The position numbers and the translations under genes were made by a program. Below the pieces are notes generated by a model. That model was not told where the DNA came from, ran no database searches, and worked only from the letters and a program-made list of their open reading frames with translations. A DNA stretch of 64,000 bases from Macrotis lagotis (taxonomy: Eukaryota > Chordata > Mammalia > Peramelemorphia > Peramelidae), in the NCBI RefSeq assembly GCF_037893015.1, contig NC_133663.1:225033199-225097198 (forward strand). The letters run 5' to 3'. Numbering within the stretch: the stretch's first letter is position 1; each line of letters starts with the position of its first letter. Positions 22,475 to 34,526 of this stretch are shown in pieces.

Positions 22475-23645
22475 TAGTACAATGCCTTCCAACCCTAACA
22501 GGTAATTTTAAATGTTAATATCATTAATCATTACAGATCAAAACAAGTTATAAAAGGGGAAGAGAATAAACTCTTTCTCAACTCAAGCACTGCTCCTAAT
22601 ATAAATACTATCAAGAGAGCTTACAATTCCAGTCAGTTGTAATGGATGTGGAGGCGAGTGTGCAGCTTTGAAAAGCCTTTGAGGGAGTTGGGGTTTTTGG
22701 CTTGTATTATAGTGAATGTTTCACAATTCAGATACTAACCTGAAGTGTTCATGTTTTGCCACTGCACAATCATGTAAATTGGCAGGAGTAATCACTAATT
22801 GGGCACATGAGACTTTATAAAATATATAATCGTGATCTTGAAAAAGGAAAACTAAGAGCAAAGAAATCAAGACTACTAAATCTGGAATGAGCTGATGTTG
22901 TGTAGGATCTAATATGATGCCAAATAAGCAAACAATGAATACTTATTGATTGAGAGAACTAATCACCAATTACTATTGGGGAAATTCAGGATTTTTTCCT
23001 TCCCATTTGTTAATTCCTTCCCTAGCCATAGTTATTAAAGGATATCCTACCATTTTTCTTTGTTTTTAAAATAATATAATTGTTTGTGAAGAAAACATTA
23101 AAATACTGAATCAATTTGAATTTTCTTCTCCATTGCTAGCTGAGGTTCCAGATGCAATTTGTAAGTTTTTTATACTTCTCAAAGAGGACCAATGATAACA
23201 CAAGGTTAACATCTTGACTTGCCAATAAATTGGATTTAAGTGAGGCTGAGCTACCCAAAGTCATTAGCCTCATCTACTTCTCCAGAGTCAAAGGAGTCCA
23301 GGACCAAGAGAAGAGTCAAGAAACCCAGTTAAGAGAAAAGCCAAAGTCATTGAATGGGTGTTGTCTCAGATAACTGAGGTCTGGGGAAAAACAGATTATT
23401 CGTTCTTATTATTGATGTCATTAAGTAATTGTTGCTGAATTAGATGCTGTAGTAGAAGGTGTAATCCTGCACTCAGGTAGCAACAATTTTGTTAATAAGT
23501 CAGGATATAAAGGCTTACAACTATGAAAAATTAAATAATATAATTAAATGATAATAACAGAAGCTATTCCTCAAGAATGTTTGATGGTCAAATAATGGAT
23601 GCTACTGAGAAGAAACCTTATGACTCTGCAAAAGAGGAAAGTCTC
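22475..23645. other. Unassigned intronic stretch
   Basis: A T-run at 22454-22470 precedes it. No repeat family or exon recognised; sequence complexity is normal around 22600-22850. Confidence 0.5.
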
Positions 23646-23649
23646 CATG

Positions 23650-23900
23650 AAAGAAGTGAGTGACCTGGGCTCATGGATCATGAATGTTACACTTGGAATC
23701 AAGAAGACCTAAATTCAAATCTGGCCTCAGACACATTATCTGTATGACTATGAGCAAGTCACTTATCCTAGTTTGCTTCATTTTCCTCATCTGTACAATG
23801 AGCTGGAGAAGGAAATAGCAAAATCTTTCTGGTATCTTTGTCAAGAAAATCCCAAATGGGCTAATGAAGAGTCAGACATGACTAAACCACAACAAAATAA
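23650..23900 (+). repeat. MAR1-type SINE, full length
   Basis: CTTGGAATCAAGAAGACC, AATTCAAATCTGGCCTCAGA, CAATGAGCTGGAGAAGGAAA, GGTATCTTTGTCAAGAAAAT, and GAAGAGTCAGACATGACTAA in MAR1 order. Confidence 0.92.
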
Positions 23901-24519
23901 TTTGAATATTTAGAGAAGGAAGAGTATGGAGGAATAAAAGAAAATATGCAAATATGAATAATATGATTGAGAAACTTTCAGTTTGCCTTTTTGACTGATA
24001 TATAGAATACATGTAGAAGAATAGAGAGAAATAAGGTTGGATATGTAAATTGGGACCATATTATGGTCCAACTGTGTTCCTCCTTGGAACTTCCCTTTGA
24101 TACTATTTATCTTATTGCATCTTCTGGAGGTGAGTTCCTTAATCTTTAATAAGTTGGTAATCTATTTTATTTCCTCCAAGTCTTAAGGAGGTAAGGGACT
24201 GGCATGGGGAGTAAAGGTAGTTACTAATGCCACAAGATTCTAGGGGTTGTTGTTGTTGGGAAGCGTGTTGGGATGTAGCTGCTGGTGATGTAAACTAGTT
24301 GGTTCACTGTGCTGCCTTTTCCCAATAGAAATGTCTACAAGCTTTGGGCAAAAACCTGGATATCAAAATTCTGAACCACTGACAGGAATACTACTCAGTC
24401 AAGTAGAGTGAGCTTCAAGTTAAATTCTCACAGAGCACTATATAAATGTGTTATTATTATAATATTGCAACTTCTCTATGTTGTCCCCTTACTTTCTGCA
24501 ATTCATTTTTAGTTTCCTT

Positions 24520-24615
24520 GTCTTGTTCCAAAAGAATGCAAGCTCCTTGAGGGCAGAAACTATATTTTGTATTTCTAGTACTTAGTAATCATTGAATAAA
24601 TAATAAATGTTCTCT
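24520..24615 (+). repeat. L2 3' end
   Basis: GCAAGCTCCTTGAGGGCAGA ... CTAGTACTTAGTAATCATTG ... AATAAATAATAAATG is the L2 terminal region. Confidence 0.75.
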
Positions 24616-25084
24616 CTTTCTCTCATTATTTTATTATCATCTCATTCTTCTTATTCCCCTTTTTTATGGAGTTCAGATAGAAATGGTCCTGAGACAAGTC
24701 ACTACTTGACTTTGTCAAGTCACATGACTGATCTTCTTTGTTAGAACTGTTTACTTGAAAAGTTATTTATTCAACATAGTCTGAATATTATTTGGCAGGA
24801 TATTTACAAAAAAACCCTTTATTTTTAAGTTTTTTATGGATCACCATTATATCTGGGCAACTATGGGAAAGTTATTATTGCCATTGGCTGTTCATTGAGG
24901 TTTTTAAAAATGCTAATGTTACCCATCATTGTTTGGCCATACTGTTCAGGATGGAGTCATCTAAATTTCATGTTTCATCCAAAATTTAGTATGATTCATT
25001 AAAAATGGGATAATGCGGAGTCACATATATTGAGTGAATGAATGAATGAAGACAGAAAGCTAAAAAAAGAATTTTGTGCTCCCA

Positions 25085-25240
25085 TTTATTGACAGTTATC
25101 AGTGAATCCATACATATTTATCAAGTTCTTGCTATGTGTTGAATCATTTATTGGATTCCATAGGAAATAAAGAAGAAATCTACGGTGGTCATTGCACTCA
25201 AAAAGCTTACACAATCTGGCTGGAAAATGATTATAGAAAC
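25085..25240 (+). repeat. L2 3' end
   Basis: CATATTTATCAAGTTCTTGC, TATGTGTTGAATC and TCATTGCACTCAAAAAGCTT match L2 3' UTR order. Confidence 0.65.
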
Positions 25241-25444
25241 ACATTACATAATACACAGGCTCATGCAGCTTTATGTAGTTCTCATAGTTTCCTATGCTTT
25301 ATTAAGTGCTACTGCTAAGCTTAGCACTTAATTAGTTGAAAAATTAAATTTTAGAGAAGATAGGAATGTAATATAACTTTGCTTCAATATGTAGTTCCTA
25401 AGGTTTGGGAGTCTAGATATGCTTGAATGGTAATGAAGAGACTT

Positions 25445-25594
25445 TTTTTTTAGGTTTTTGCAAGGCAATGGGGTTAAGTGGCTTGCCCAAGGCCACATGG
25501 CTAGGTAATTATTAAGTGTCTGAGACCAGATTTGAACCCAGGTACTCCTGACTCCAGGGCCAGTGCTTTATCCACTGCACCACCTAGCCGCCCC
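25445..25594 (-). mobile_element. Young tRNA-derived SINE with 12-bp target duplication
   Basis: Antisense full-length copy ending CACCACCTAGCCGCCCC. ATGAAGAGACTT is repeated at 25433-25444 and 25595-25606. Confidence 0.97.
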
Positions 25595-25606
25595 ATGAAG
25601 AGACTT

Positions 25607-25800
25607 CCTAATGAACTAGATGGCACAGTGAATAGAACACCAGCCTTGGAATTAGGAGGACCTTGGGTAAGTCAGTTAACCCTCTTTCATTATCTGTAAA
25701 ATGAGCTAGAGTCAGAACTGGCAAACCAATCCAGTATCTTTGCCAAGAAAATCCCAAATGGGATCATGAGGAGTCAGACAGAACTGAATAACAAAGAGAT
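25607..25800 (+). repeat. MAR1-type SINE with internal deletion
   Basis: Head (GATGGCACAGTGAATAGAAC) and RTE-like tail (AGTATCTTTGCCAAGAAAAT ... GGAGTCAGACAGAACTGAAT) are present. The B-box and following region are missing between GGAGGACC and TTGGGTAAG. Confidence 0.88.
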
Positions 25801-25809
25801 ATAATAGGA

Positions 25810-25995
25810 TGTATATTAAGAGCTGGAAGGAACCTCAAAGGCTACATAGTCCAACCCCTCATTTTATAGATGGGGAAAATTAGTCTAAGGGACATTGAGT
25901 GAGTTACCTAAAGTCATATAAGCAGATGTCAGAACTAGGATTTGAACCCAGAACCTCTGACTAAAACCAGTGTTCTTTCTATTAGGTTCCATAAT
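25810..25995 (-). repeat. Ancient MIR-like SINE
   Basis: GAAGGAACCTCAAAGGCTAC, TCATTTTATAGATGGGG, AGTCATATAAGCAGATGTCA, GGATTTGAACCCAGAACCTC. Confidence 0.65.
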
Positions 25996-26444
25996 TTTCA
26001 TGTGCAAGGTGACTCTAATTCAGGCTTAGAAGAAAGCATCTGGTTAAAGTCCTCAGAGTTAAGTTGAAAAAAAAAACAATGGATCTGACATTTAATAAAG
26101 TTTATTTATGTGTTTTTAAAATATCATGAGCCAGATTCTCCAAGCATGTGTGTGTTTTTGTCTGGGTGCAAGTATAAAAGGTTTCTAAGCCTTGTTAACT
26201 CTTTTAAGGACAATACTCATAGACTGTGTCCTTGGCACACTGCCAAGTTGATGGTACAAGTATGCATATAACCCTGATAGAAATAATTTTTATCAGAGCA
26301 GGATTTTGCAAAATGCTTTGTGTTTATTATGATCTCCTCATAACTTACTCACACCTTAGTCCTTGGAAATTTGTTTTCCCTCTACAACACTATATTGAAA
26401 CTGTTCTCACTGTGATTCTCCAAGACATAAATAATGAAATAAAA

Positions 26445-26745
26445 TGAACAGGTCATTCTCAAAAAGAAAAACAAACAAGCAACAAATATATTAAAAATGC
26501 TCCAAATCATTATTGGGGAATGCAAATCAAAATAACCCTTTCCATAAATCTTCTATCAGTTAAGCACAGATGATGAAAACATGAAGCTATGGTTGATGAG
26601 GAGATGGGGAGAAGGGGGGGGAAGAGGAAGCTGTGGAACATATATATGTATAGTACATATTTATAATGTCCATTCTGGAAAGGAATTTTAGAATTATGTT
26701 CCAGAAGTCAATAATCCATGCTTATACTTTAAACAGACAATGCTA

Positions 26746-26798
<53 letters not shown>

Positions 26799-27175
26799 CA
26801 CACAAAATTTTTTTTTAGCCAATCATTTTAGAGTGACAAAGAACTGGAAACTAAATGGATACTCATCAACTGGGGAATGGCATATACAAATGTAATGTAG
26901 TCTTATTGCTGCAAAGAAATGGTTAAAGGGAAGGACTCAAAGAAAACTAGGAGAACCTATATGAACTGATGATGAATGAAGTAAACAGAAATAAGAAAAC
27001 AATTTATGCAATAATATTTTCAAGATAGCTTTAAAAAACTTAAGAACTTCAATCAATGCAAATGACTGACAACAACTGCAGAAAATTGATAAAGCCTACT
27101 TACTACCCACCTCCTGATAGAGAGATGATGAATGCAAGATGGAGGATGAAGTATATGCTTTTTGGAAATGTCTAT
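26445..27175 (+). repeat. L1 3' region, old copy
   Basis: Matches the ORF2 C-terminal/3' UTR part: AAGAACTGGAAACTAAATGG, CTCATCAACTGGGGAATGGC, GAGAACCTATATGAACTGAT. Contains a CA/TA microsatellite at 26748-26804. Frames are broken. Confidence 0.8.
26748..26804. repeat. (CA)n(TA)n compound microsatellite
   Basis: CA units run into TA units, then back to CA. Confidence 0.97.
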
Positions 27176-27177
27176 TT

Positions 27178-27436
27178 TTGTTTAGTCATTTAACTCAATG
27201 TCTGGTTCCTTGTGAATCACTTGTGGTTTTTGTAGAAAAGATACTGCAATGGCTTGCCATTTTCTTCTCCAGCTCATTTTACAGATGAGGAAACCAAGAC
27301 AAAAGAGTTAATTAAGTTACTTGCCCAGAGTCACAAAGCTAGCGAGGGTCTGAGGCTGGATTTGAACTCAGGAAGATGAATCTTTTTGATACCAAACCCA
27401 GTACTCTCTATCCATTAGCACCACCTAACTGCCCTA
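27178..27436 (-). repeat. MAR1-type SINE, full length
   Basis: Antisense order: TGTTTAGTCATTTAACTC, CAATGGCTTGCCATTTTCTT, CATTTTACAGATGAGGAAAC, GTCACAAAGCTAGCGAGGG, CACCACCTAACTGCCC. Confidence 0.92.
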
Positions 27437-27764
27437 GATGAATCCATTAGGAAATTGATTTTGTTTTACTGTGCTTATTTGTTCCAAGAGTTTTTCCCAA
27501 TTGAAGGAGGGACATTTGGGAGAACAAAAAGAGGGATAGTGATGGTACTGCTCCAAAAAAATAAAGAAATAAGGGTTATTGAAACATTTAAAAGAAAATT
27601 AATAGAAAAGAACAGAATGATGTTCTGAAGGAAACACAATGAAGTCAGCTTTGAAAATAACATGTTAAAATTAATATATGCTTTAAAAAAAGCACAATAT
27701 ATTGGAGATACCTGTTTCATATGCAATCTTCTTTTTTCTATTCTAATTTGTATGTGGAAATCTT

Positions 27765-27945
27765 GATTTTCAAAGTATTTTACTTTTATTTTTCCAGTTA
27801 CATATAAAGATAATTTTCAACATTCATTTTTCAAAAGATATTGAGTTTTACATTTTTCTACCACTCTCCCCTCTCTTCTTGACAGCAAGTAATCTGATAT
27901 AGGTTATACAATTACAATTATGTTAAAACATAGGAAATATTAATT
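27765..27945 (-). repeat. L1 3' UTR fragment
   Basis: TTTTCCAGTTACATATAAAG, CAACATTCATTTTTCAAAAG and ACCACTCTCCCCTCTCTTC are antisense L1 3' UTR landmarks. Confidence 0.65.
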
Positions 27946-28084
27946 TTTAAGTATAAGGGTAAAATTAAAAACGAAAAAAGAAATTGTTCTTTCAAAGGTC
28001 ACCAGTGACACTTTTTATTATTATGTTCAAAGATCTTTCTTCAGTCTTTATGCTAAGTGAAAACCTTTTGACAGTAAAAATTAT

Positions 28085-28740
28085 TTTATTCTTTTTATTT
28101 TTATCTCCAGGACATTACACAGTAATTACATAGTATTTGGCACAAAATACGTCCTTAATAAATACTTGTTGATTGACCTCTCTGCCTCTTTTAAGGCTTT
28201 TGACAACTTCCTTGAAGTTTTAAATGTTCTCTTCTCCCTTGACTTTTGAGACATCATTCTGGAGGGTCTTCTTTTATCTCTCAAATCATTCTTCCTTTGT
28301 CACATCAATGCTGATATTTTATTCTCAGTCCCTTCTTCTGTACAAACTTTCTACCTCCTTGAACCCATTTACTAATATGACTTCCATGATTATTAATATA
28401 TGGTTGACTCCCAGTTGTATTTATCCAGTTCTGACTTTTCTATAAAGATTTAGGCTTACATCTTAAACTACTATCCCCAACTCGACAACAAAAGAATAAC
28501 TCAGAGTTAACATGTCCGGAATGAAATTATTTTTCCTTCCCAAATTAATATCATCTTTCCTTTTTTATTTTTGTCCCTGGTTCCATTCAGTCACTCACAT
28601 TACCAACTTTCCTGTTCTATATAATCTTTTCTTCTTTCTTTGAAATCTCTCATTTGTCTTTTCTCTACAGCTCTCTACAGTTTTCTTTACCATTTCCACC
28701 TTTACTTCAGGCACTCATTATTTGCCTTTCCAAAACTACT
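28085..28740 (+). repeat. L2-related LINE remnants
   Basis: 28085-28185 is an L2 terminal region (AATAAATACTTGTTGATTGA). 28190-28740 is pyrimidine-rich sequence resembling older L2/CR1 internal sequence (CTCCCTTGACTTTTGAGACA). The second part is a weaker call. Confidence 0.5.
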
Positions 28741-28744
28741 ATGG

Positions 28745-29590
28745 TAGAAACCCAAATATCAATTGCCATGTGAAAAAATGTCATAAATTACCAACAATTA
28801 AATAGATACAAATTAAAATAACTGCAAGGTATCACCTCAGATGGATTAGATTGACTAAGATGACAAAAAAAAAGATAGAAATGACAAATTCTGGAGAGAA
28901 TGCAGGAAAACAATGCAACATTGATGGAGCTATGAACTATCCCCACTGTTCTGTAAAGCAATTTGGAACTATGGCCAAAGAGCTATTGATATATGTGTAG
29001 CCTTTAACCTAACAATACCACTACTAGGTTTATAACCCAAAAAGATCAAAGAAAAAGGACCTATGTGTACACAAAATTATTTATGGTGGCAAAGAACTGG
29101 TAACTGAGAGGATTCCTATCAATTGGAGAATGGCTGAGCAGATTTTGATATATAGTTGTGATAGAACGCTATTGTTCTGTAAAAGATGATGAAGGCATTG
29201 CTTCAGAAAATCCTGGGAATATTTGTGAATTGATGAAAAGTGAAGTGAGCAAACCAGGAGAACCATCTACCCTGCTAGCAGCAATATAGTAAAGAAAAAT
29301 CATCTGTGAAAGATTTAATAACTAATCTTCACAATAAACCACCATAATTCAAAAGGATTATGATAAAAAATATTATCTGCTTCTAGAAAGAGAACTGATG
29401 AACTCAGAGTACAAACTGAACATTATTTTGTTTTTAATATGACTAAGGCAGAAATGTGTTTTACGTGACTATACATATTTGAAATTTTTTATTCTTGCCT
29501 CTTTACTGAGTGAGTGAAAGGGAGAGAGAGGGAGAAAATTTGGAACCAAAAATAAAATACAATTTAATTGAAAAAATATATTTTAAAAAA
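28745..29590 (+). mobile_element. 5'-truncated L1, plus strand
   Basis: Reads from the ORF2 C-terminal zone (AATTTGGAACTATGGCC, ATACCACTACTAGGTTTATA, GAGAATGGCTGAGCAGATTT) through the 3' UTR (AAAGTGAAGTGAGCAAACC) to an A-rich end near AAAATACAATTTAATTG. Many stops. Confidence 0.85.
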
Positions 29591-30240
29591 CAGGCCTCCT
29601 GCTTCATCTGTTCCCCTACTTCCATCTAGCCTTTATACTATTGCCAGAATAATTATCCTGATATACAAATCTAATAATCAAATCTAATCATCTACAAATC
29701 ACAAAATCTAATCTAATCCTTCAATAACTCCATACTGCCTACAGAAAAAATTTAGTATTAATAAACCAACAAGCATTTATGCCACTCACTATGTGACAGA
29801 CACTATGCTAAGCACAGACAAAAATGAAACAGTTCCTTCATTAAACAGTTTACATTATATTAAGGAAGAAAAACATGTAAGTATACAATGAAATATCTCT
29901 ACAAGATTAATTAATTTGGGATAAGAGGCCTTTCACAATCTGAAGCCCCCTCATCTGTCTCATTTGATCACCTACTATTTTCTTTTGTAAACTTTTAGAT
30001 TTCATGAAAATTTAGCTATTTGCTACCCTCTGCAATGCTCCAGTTATTCCAGTCTCAATGCTTTTGCTCACCCCCCTTTTTTTTTAATAATTCCTAGGCT
30101 ATTTTCTATTCCATTTCCATCTGTTAAAATCCTAATTGTCCTTTAAGGATAAGTGCATCCTCCTCTAACAAACCTTCCTTAATCCTAGCTAATCACAATC
30201 CCCTTCTTTTTGGGTCTCATATATAAAACTTATTTACACC
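29591..30240 (+). repeat. L2 remnants
   Basis: Internal L2 text (CTTCAATAACTCCATACTGC, AAGAGGCCTTTCACAATCTG, GCATCCTCCTCTAACAAACC) is interrupted at 29765-29935 by L2 3' UTR-like sequence (ACAAGCATTTATGCCACTCA). Confidence 0.6.
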
Positions 30241-30244
30241 ATCT

Positions 30245-30480
30245 GTAGTTATCAAGTATCTCTTTGCAAAGTGCCAGATCTGAAGTCAGGAAGACCCAAG
30301 TTTAAATCCTAATCAAATACTTTATAGCTGCATGACCTAAAATGCCAGTCTTTCAGTTGCTTCAAGTTTAAAATCAGGATCTACCTCACATGGTAGTTCT
30401 AAGGGTTAAATGAGATAATAGAAGTAAAACACTTTGAAAACCTTAAAATGTTATACAAATGTTGTTATTGTTACATATAT
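30245..30480 (+). repeat. THER/MIR-type SINE
   Basis: CAGATCTGAAGTCAGGAAGA, AAATCCTAATCAAATACTTT, TAGCTGCATGACC, GGGTTAAATGAGATAATAGA, in order. Confidence 0.75.
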
Positions 30481-30849
30481 GTTTGTGTCATATATATCTA
30501 ATAACTTTGCTGAAGGCAGAGGGATTATTATAGTTCAATAAGTATGTTTTGGCACTACATCTTATAAAATTTTATTTTACAAATTTCTTGTTTCTTTTCC
30601 ACTTCCTACCATAGTATTTTACCCATATTATGAATTAACTAGTTGAACTTTGCTGAAGGCTATATGAATATATGCTTAGAGTCTCAGCTGTAGGTGCTGA
30701 TACCATTCCCATGATGGAAACCCATGTGACATGAAATATTAGAAAATTACTAGCAAGCCAAGTCATTCAATTTTAAGACAATTTCCCTACATTTATGTTC
30801 TTTGCTTTGATGAGATTCATTATAATATAACTATTTGACATGATGCCTA

Positions 30850-30970
30850 AAAAAATAAATCAATCATCAAGGATTATACCTTTCAATGTCAGATATTATG
30901 ATAGACAATGAGCACACACATACAGAAATGAAACAGTACCTCAAAGAGTTTACATTTTAGCAGTGGAGAT
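30850..30970 (+). repeat. L2 3' UTR fragment
   Basis: TCAATCATCAAGGATTATAC ... GAAACAGTACCTCAAAGAGT ... TTACATTTTAGCAGTGG. Confidence 0.55.
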
Positions 30971-30999
30971 TGCATGTATATACACAAATAGATATTTTT

Positions 31000-31225
31000 T
31001 TTGCTGTTTGACCATTTCAGTTATGTCTGACAGTTGGTTTTTTTTAATAAAGATACTGAAGTGTTCTGCCATTTCCTCCTCCAGCTCATTTTACAGAAGA
31101 AGAAAGTGAGATAAGTAGGATTAAATGACTTGCCCAGGGTCAAACAACGGACTTCTGAGGTCAAATTTGCAGTCAGGAAGATGAGTCTTTGGATGCCTAG
31201 CTCAGTACTCTTTCCCCTCTTTCCT
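31000..31225 (-). repeat. MAR1-type SINE
   Basis: ACCATTTCAGTTATGTCTGA, TGCCATTTCCTCCTCCAGCT, ATGACTTGCCCAGGGTCAAA, GAAGATGAGTCTTTGGATGC. A G-run sits at 31260-31268. Confidence 0.88.
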
Positions 31226-31609
31226 CACATATATAAATAAGTACAATAGAATTTATTTGGGGGGGGGGAGGGAGAGACTAGTACTAGCAACAGGTGAGGT
31301 CATTAATGATTTTAAGGAGGATTTGGCATTTGAGTATCTTTGGAGGAAACTAGGGATTCTGGGAGATGGAGATAATTAAAAGCAATTGATAAAACATTGA
31401 GTTAAAAAGTTTGAAGATGTAAATTGTAATTCTGGAGCTGCCTCTGGTTGTGTGAGCAAGTCACTCTACTCAACATTCTTTAAGGTATTTATTATGTCTT
31501 ATGAGGCACTAAGACTTTTCTCAGGATGGGCATCCCCCATTAGCAAATGCTAATCAAATGTAACTAGCTAGTTAACTAAGTAACTAAATAGGAAAAAACC
31601 CATATAAAA

Positions 31610-31700
31610 TGTATTACTATGAGTCAAGCATTAGGACATAAATCCAATTTAGCAGATAATCCCTACCCTCAAGGAGCATACATTGTAATCACAGAAGATA
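31610..31700 (+). repeat. L2 3' UTR fragment
   Basis: TACTATGAGTCAAGCATTAG ... CCCTACCCTCAAGGAGCATA. Confidence 0.6.
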
Positions 31701-31904
31701 ATAATTACAATGAAACTGAAACAAAAGGCAAAGAAAAGGAAACATGGTGTGTAGACAGTCTAGACACGTTATGGGTGTCTGGTTCCAGGTGAGATAAGAT
31801 AAAAACTCACCTGCATTAGCCCAGAGTCCTAGTTCAAAATCCAGAGATGGAGCAGCATGGGTGTGGAAATAAAATTTCAAAATAAATAATCTTTAACTCC
31901 CTTA

Positions 31905-32110
31905 TGGGGCACCTAAGTGGTTCAATGGATAGAATGCCTAGCCAGGAGTCAAGAGAATGAGTTCAAATCCAGCCTCAGAAACTTACTGGTTGTGTGACTC
32001 TGGGCAAGCCATTTAATTTTGTTTGCCTCAGTTTCTTCATCTTCAAAAGGAACTAGAGAGGGAAATGGTAAACCTAACCTTCAGTATCTTTGCCAGAGAA
32101 CCCAATCAGG
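31905..32110 (+). repeat. MAR1-type SINE
   Basis: GGGGCACCTAAGTGGTTCAA, GAGTTCAAATCCAGCCTCAG, TGTGTGACTCTGGGCAAGCC, TTCAGTATCTTTGCCAGAGA. Confidence 0.9.
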
Positions 32111-32532
32111 AAGAATTTGACCCAAGTGAATGTCAGTTTCTGAACTTGACTCTGAAAACCCAAGGCACATTGTTTACCACAATTAGCATGCTCTCAACAG
32201 TTAACTTTGCTGAGATTTCCACAAAGTGTTTAAGATAGAAACATTTATGTACTCTAAGAGTTGAGTTTCTTCCTTAGGCATACATGGAAGGTGAGATGGG
32301 TGTCCTGGGACACTTAGGCACTTCCACATTCAATATACCCCCAAGGCTTTGTCTCCTTCTTGACCCCAGACACATTTGAAAGGCTATTTCATTTCTACTG
32401 ATGACAAACTTTGGCAAGATCTGAAACCCTGGAGATCATCTCAGTTTGGTTACTTTTTTTTGTTTGTATTCTCTCCCTTCTCTTCAGTATTACCCAGAAA
32501 ACAACAAATGAGTTTTTAGCATATATGCACAC

Positions 32533-32560
32533 ACGTGTGTGTGTGTATGTATGTATTTAC

Positions 32561-32622
<62 letters not shown>
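32533..32622. repeat. (GT)n then (GA)n microsatellites
   Basis: A short GT/GTAT run at 32533-32554 is followed by an uninterrupted AG run to 32622. Confidence 0.97.
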
Positions 32623-32624
<2 letters not shown>

Positions 32625-32625
<1 letters not shown>

Positions 32626-33580
32626 TACCAATTCCCTTCCTAAGCAGGAGACAAAATCTCTTCTTCCTCTGTATGTGACTAATATTTCATCCTGGAAGAC
32701 CTTCACTCAGCCTTCAGCTAGTCCTTTCCCACTACCTTTGAAGGGGATTGAAAGAAGTAGTTTTCTGCAATGATCTCAACATCTGAGGTCATCAGTGCTC
32801 ATTGAAGCCCAATAGGGCAGTGCATAGCAGAAGGTCTGAATAAGTAGAGCCCTGAACTATAAGGGAAAGTGTCAGAACTTTGTTTCCTTTCCTCTATTCT
32901 TTGTTCATTTTTTGAAATTGTTGTTTGGGTTAAGCAGTATATTTCAGATAGCAGTGCCCATACCTTTACCAGACAAATAAAATTCTCTCTTGTTTATACC
33001 AAACTTCACATAGTCAGATAATAAATTAGGATTCAAATTAGATTAAAAAATTACAACCCAGCACCACATGTAGGGCAATGTACCGTATTTCTTTCTGATA
33101 GAAATTTACAAAGTGAATCATCTCCTATTTTACCTGTTGATTTTGGTTCCTGCTTATCAAACTTCTTTAAGAGCAGTATAGCTGAGATTTAATTTGGAGG
33201 TAAAGTTAGAAGGCATTTCCCAGAACCCTCACGCCTAGTCATAGTATTTTGAAGAAAAAAGATGTCAGACTTTGAAACTGTGAGAAGCCTGGCTACTACT
33301 ATATACAGATATTTTAATAATTCCAAGTTCATTAAGACATTCAAAAAATAAGTCTGAGCATCTTGTGAATATTTTTCAAACTGTTTCTAACTTATAGCTC
33401 TCTCAACTATATCAATTAGGTTTTCAGTAAATGTTTCTTATATGAATATCAAGTCCTAAGGCATGCCGGTGGGGAGAAATAAGGTAATATGTTTCAATTT
33501 CCTCAGAAGGATGCACTCTGCTAGACTAAATTCCAGAGTTAATGGGCATAGGAGTACTTTAATAAATATTATAAAATTAA
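32625..33580. other. Unassigned intronic stretch
   Basis: No repeat family or exon recognised; moderate complexity. Lies 1-2 kb downstream of GRPR exon 1 and could include intronic regulatory sequence, but nothing specific is visible. Confidence 0.45.
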
Positions 33581-33584
33581 TCAC

Positions 33585-33800
33585 ATAACTAAGTGGTGTG
33601 GTGGGTAGAATGTTGGGCCTGGAATCAGGAAGATCTGAATTCAAAATCTGACCTCAGTACTTGCAAGTGATTTTTCCACTATTGGTCTCAATTCCTCATC
33701 TATCAAATAGGAACACTTTGGAGAAGGACATACCAAGAAAACCCCATTATAAAAACCCATGGGGTAATAGAGAATCAACTAAATAACTGAACAACAAACA
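33585..33800 (+). repeat. MAR1-type SINE
   Basis: ACTAAGTGGTGTGGTGGGTA, GAATTCAAAATCTGACCTCA, then the RTE-like end GAGAATCAACTAAATAACTG and AACAACAAAC. Confidence 0.88.
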
Positions 33801-34520
33801 AAAAGCAGGACAGAGGATTCAAGCTTGCAGATTCTTTTTTTTTGAATAATGTAACCTTGTGTGAACTTTCACTACCAGGATATCCAAATAGCAGATCGCA
33901 CTGTGTCAATTGTTCAGTTGACCCAAACTCAACTTGGAATTTAGCCATGAGAAAAAGTCAAGCTGTCCAGGAGAAATGAATTCAAAGAAATCTAGTTTAT
34001 TTGTGCTCTAAGCTCTGTCTTATATAATGAAAAAGAAATGACATAAAAAACTTCTTTGTAACTTTTCCTAACAATAAAATTTTCCTTATATGCTGTATGT
34101 TATTTGGGAGAATATTTTATATAAAATGTAAATTGTACCAGGTATTATCTGTTTCCTCTCAGAAACTTAGAGGGGGTGGGAGGATAAAAGGAATGACAGA
34201 GAAGAAATGCATCAGTTCAACTCACTATTAAATGTGCATCTCTGTCTTGGTTCTATTTCATATGTCCCTATGGAAGATATGATGTTTACCTGACTCTCCC
34301 CACCTTGTTTACCCTATTACTTTCACCTTTTCTCTTGGAAATCTCTTACCAACAAACTTTCAGAAGTAAACCCTGAGGAGACAGTCTAATTTCCAGTGAG
34401 CCTGGGCTCCCCCCCCCAAAAAAAACCCCTGAAATAACACAGGAAAATTGATATTATGGGTTTGGGAACAGTTAGCAAAAACACAAAAATCAAAAATTGA
34501 GATTGGACTTTCAATAGAAC

Positions 34521-34526
34521 ACTTAC
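34521..34526 (-). other. GRPR: Splice donor of GRPR intron 1
   Basis: On the minus strand the exon ends in AG and is followed by GTAAGT, a full consensus 5' splice site. The intron interrupts the DRY codon series in phase 2. Reading on into the intron gives an immediate in-frame TAA, so the exon boundary is clear. Confidence 0.93.

Larger units (their letters stand above)
1..34526 (-). other. GRPR: GRPR intron 1 (5' part; acceptor not in window)
   Basis: Downstream of the donor, in the direction of transcription, I find no minus-strand open segment resembling the second coding exon (TM4, ECL2, TM5) anywhere down to base 1. The intron is therefore at least 34.5 kb. It is filled with L1, L2, MIR/THER, MAR1 and tRNA-SINE copies listed separately. 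A missed, strongly diverged exon is possible but unlikely given how conserved exon 1 is. Confidence 0.7.
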
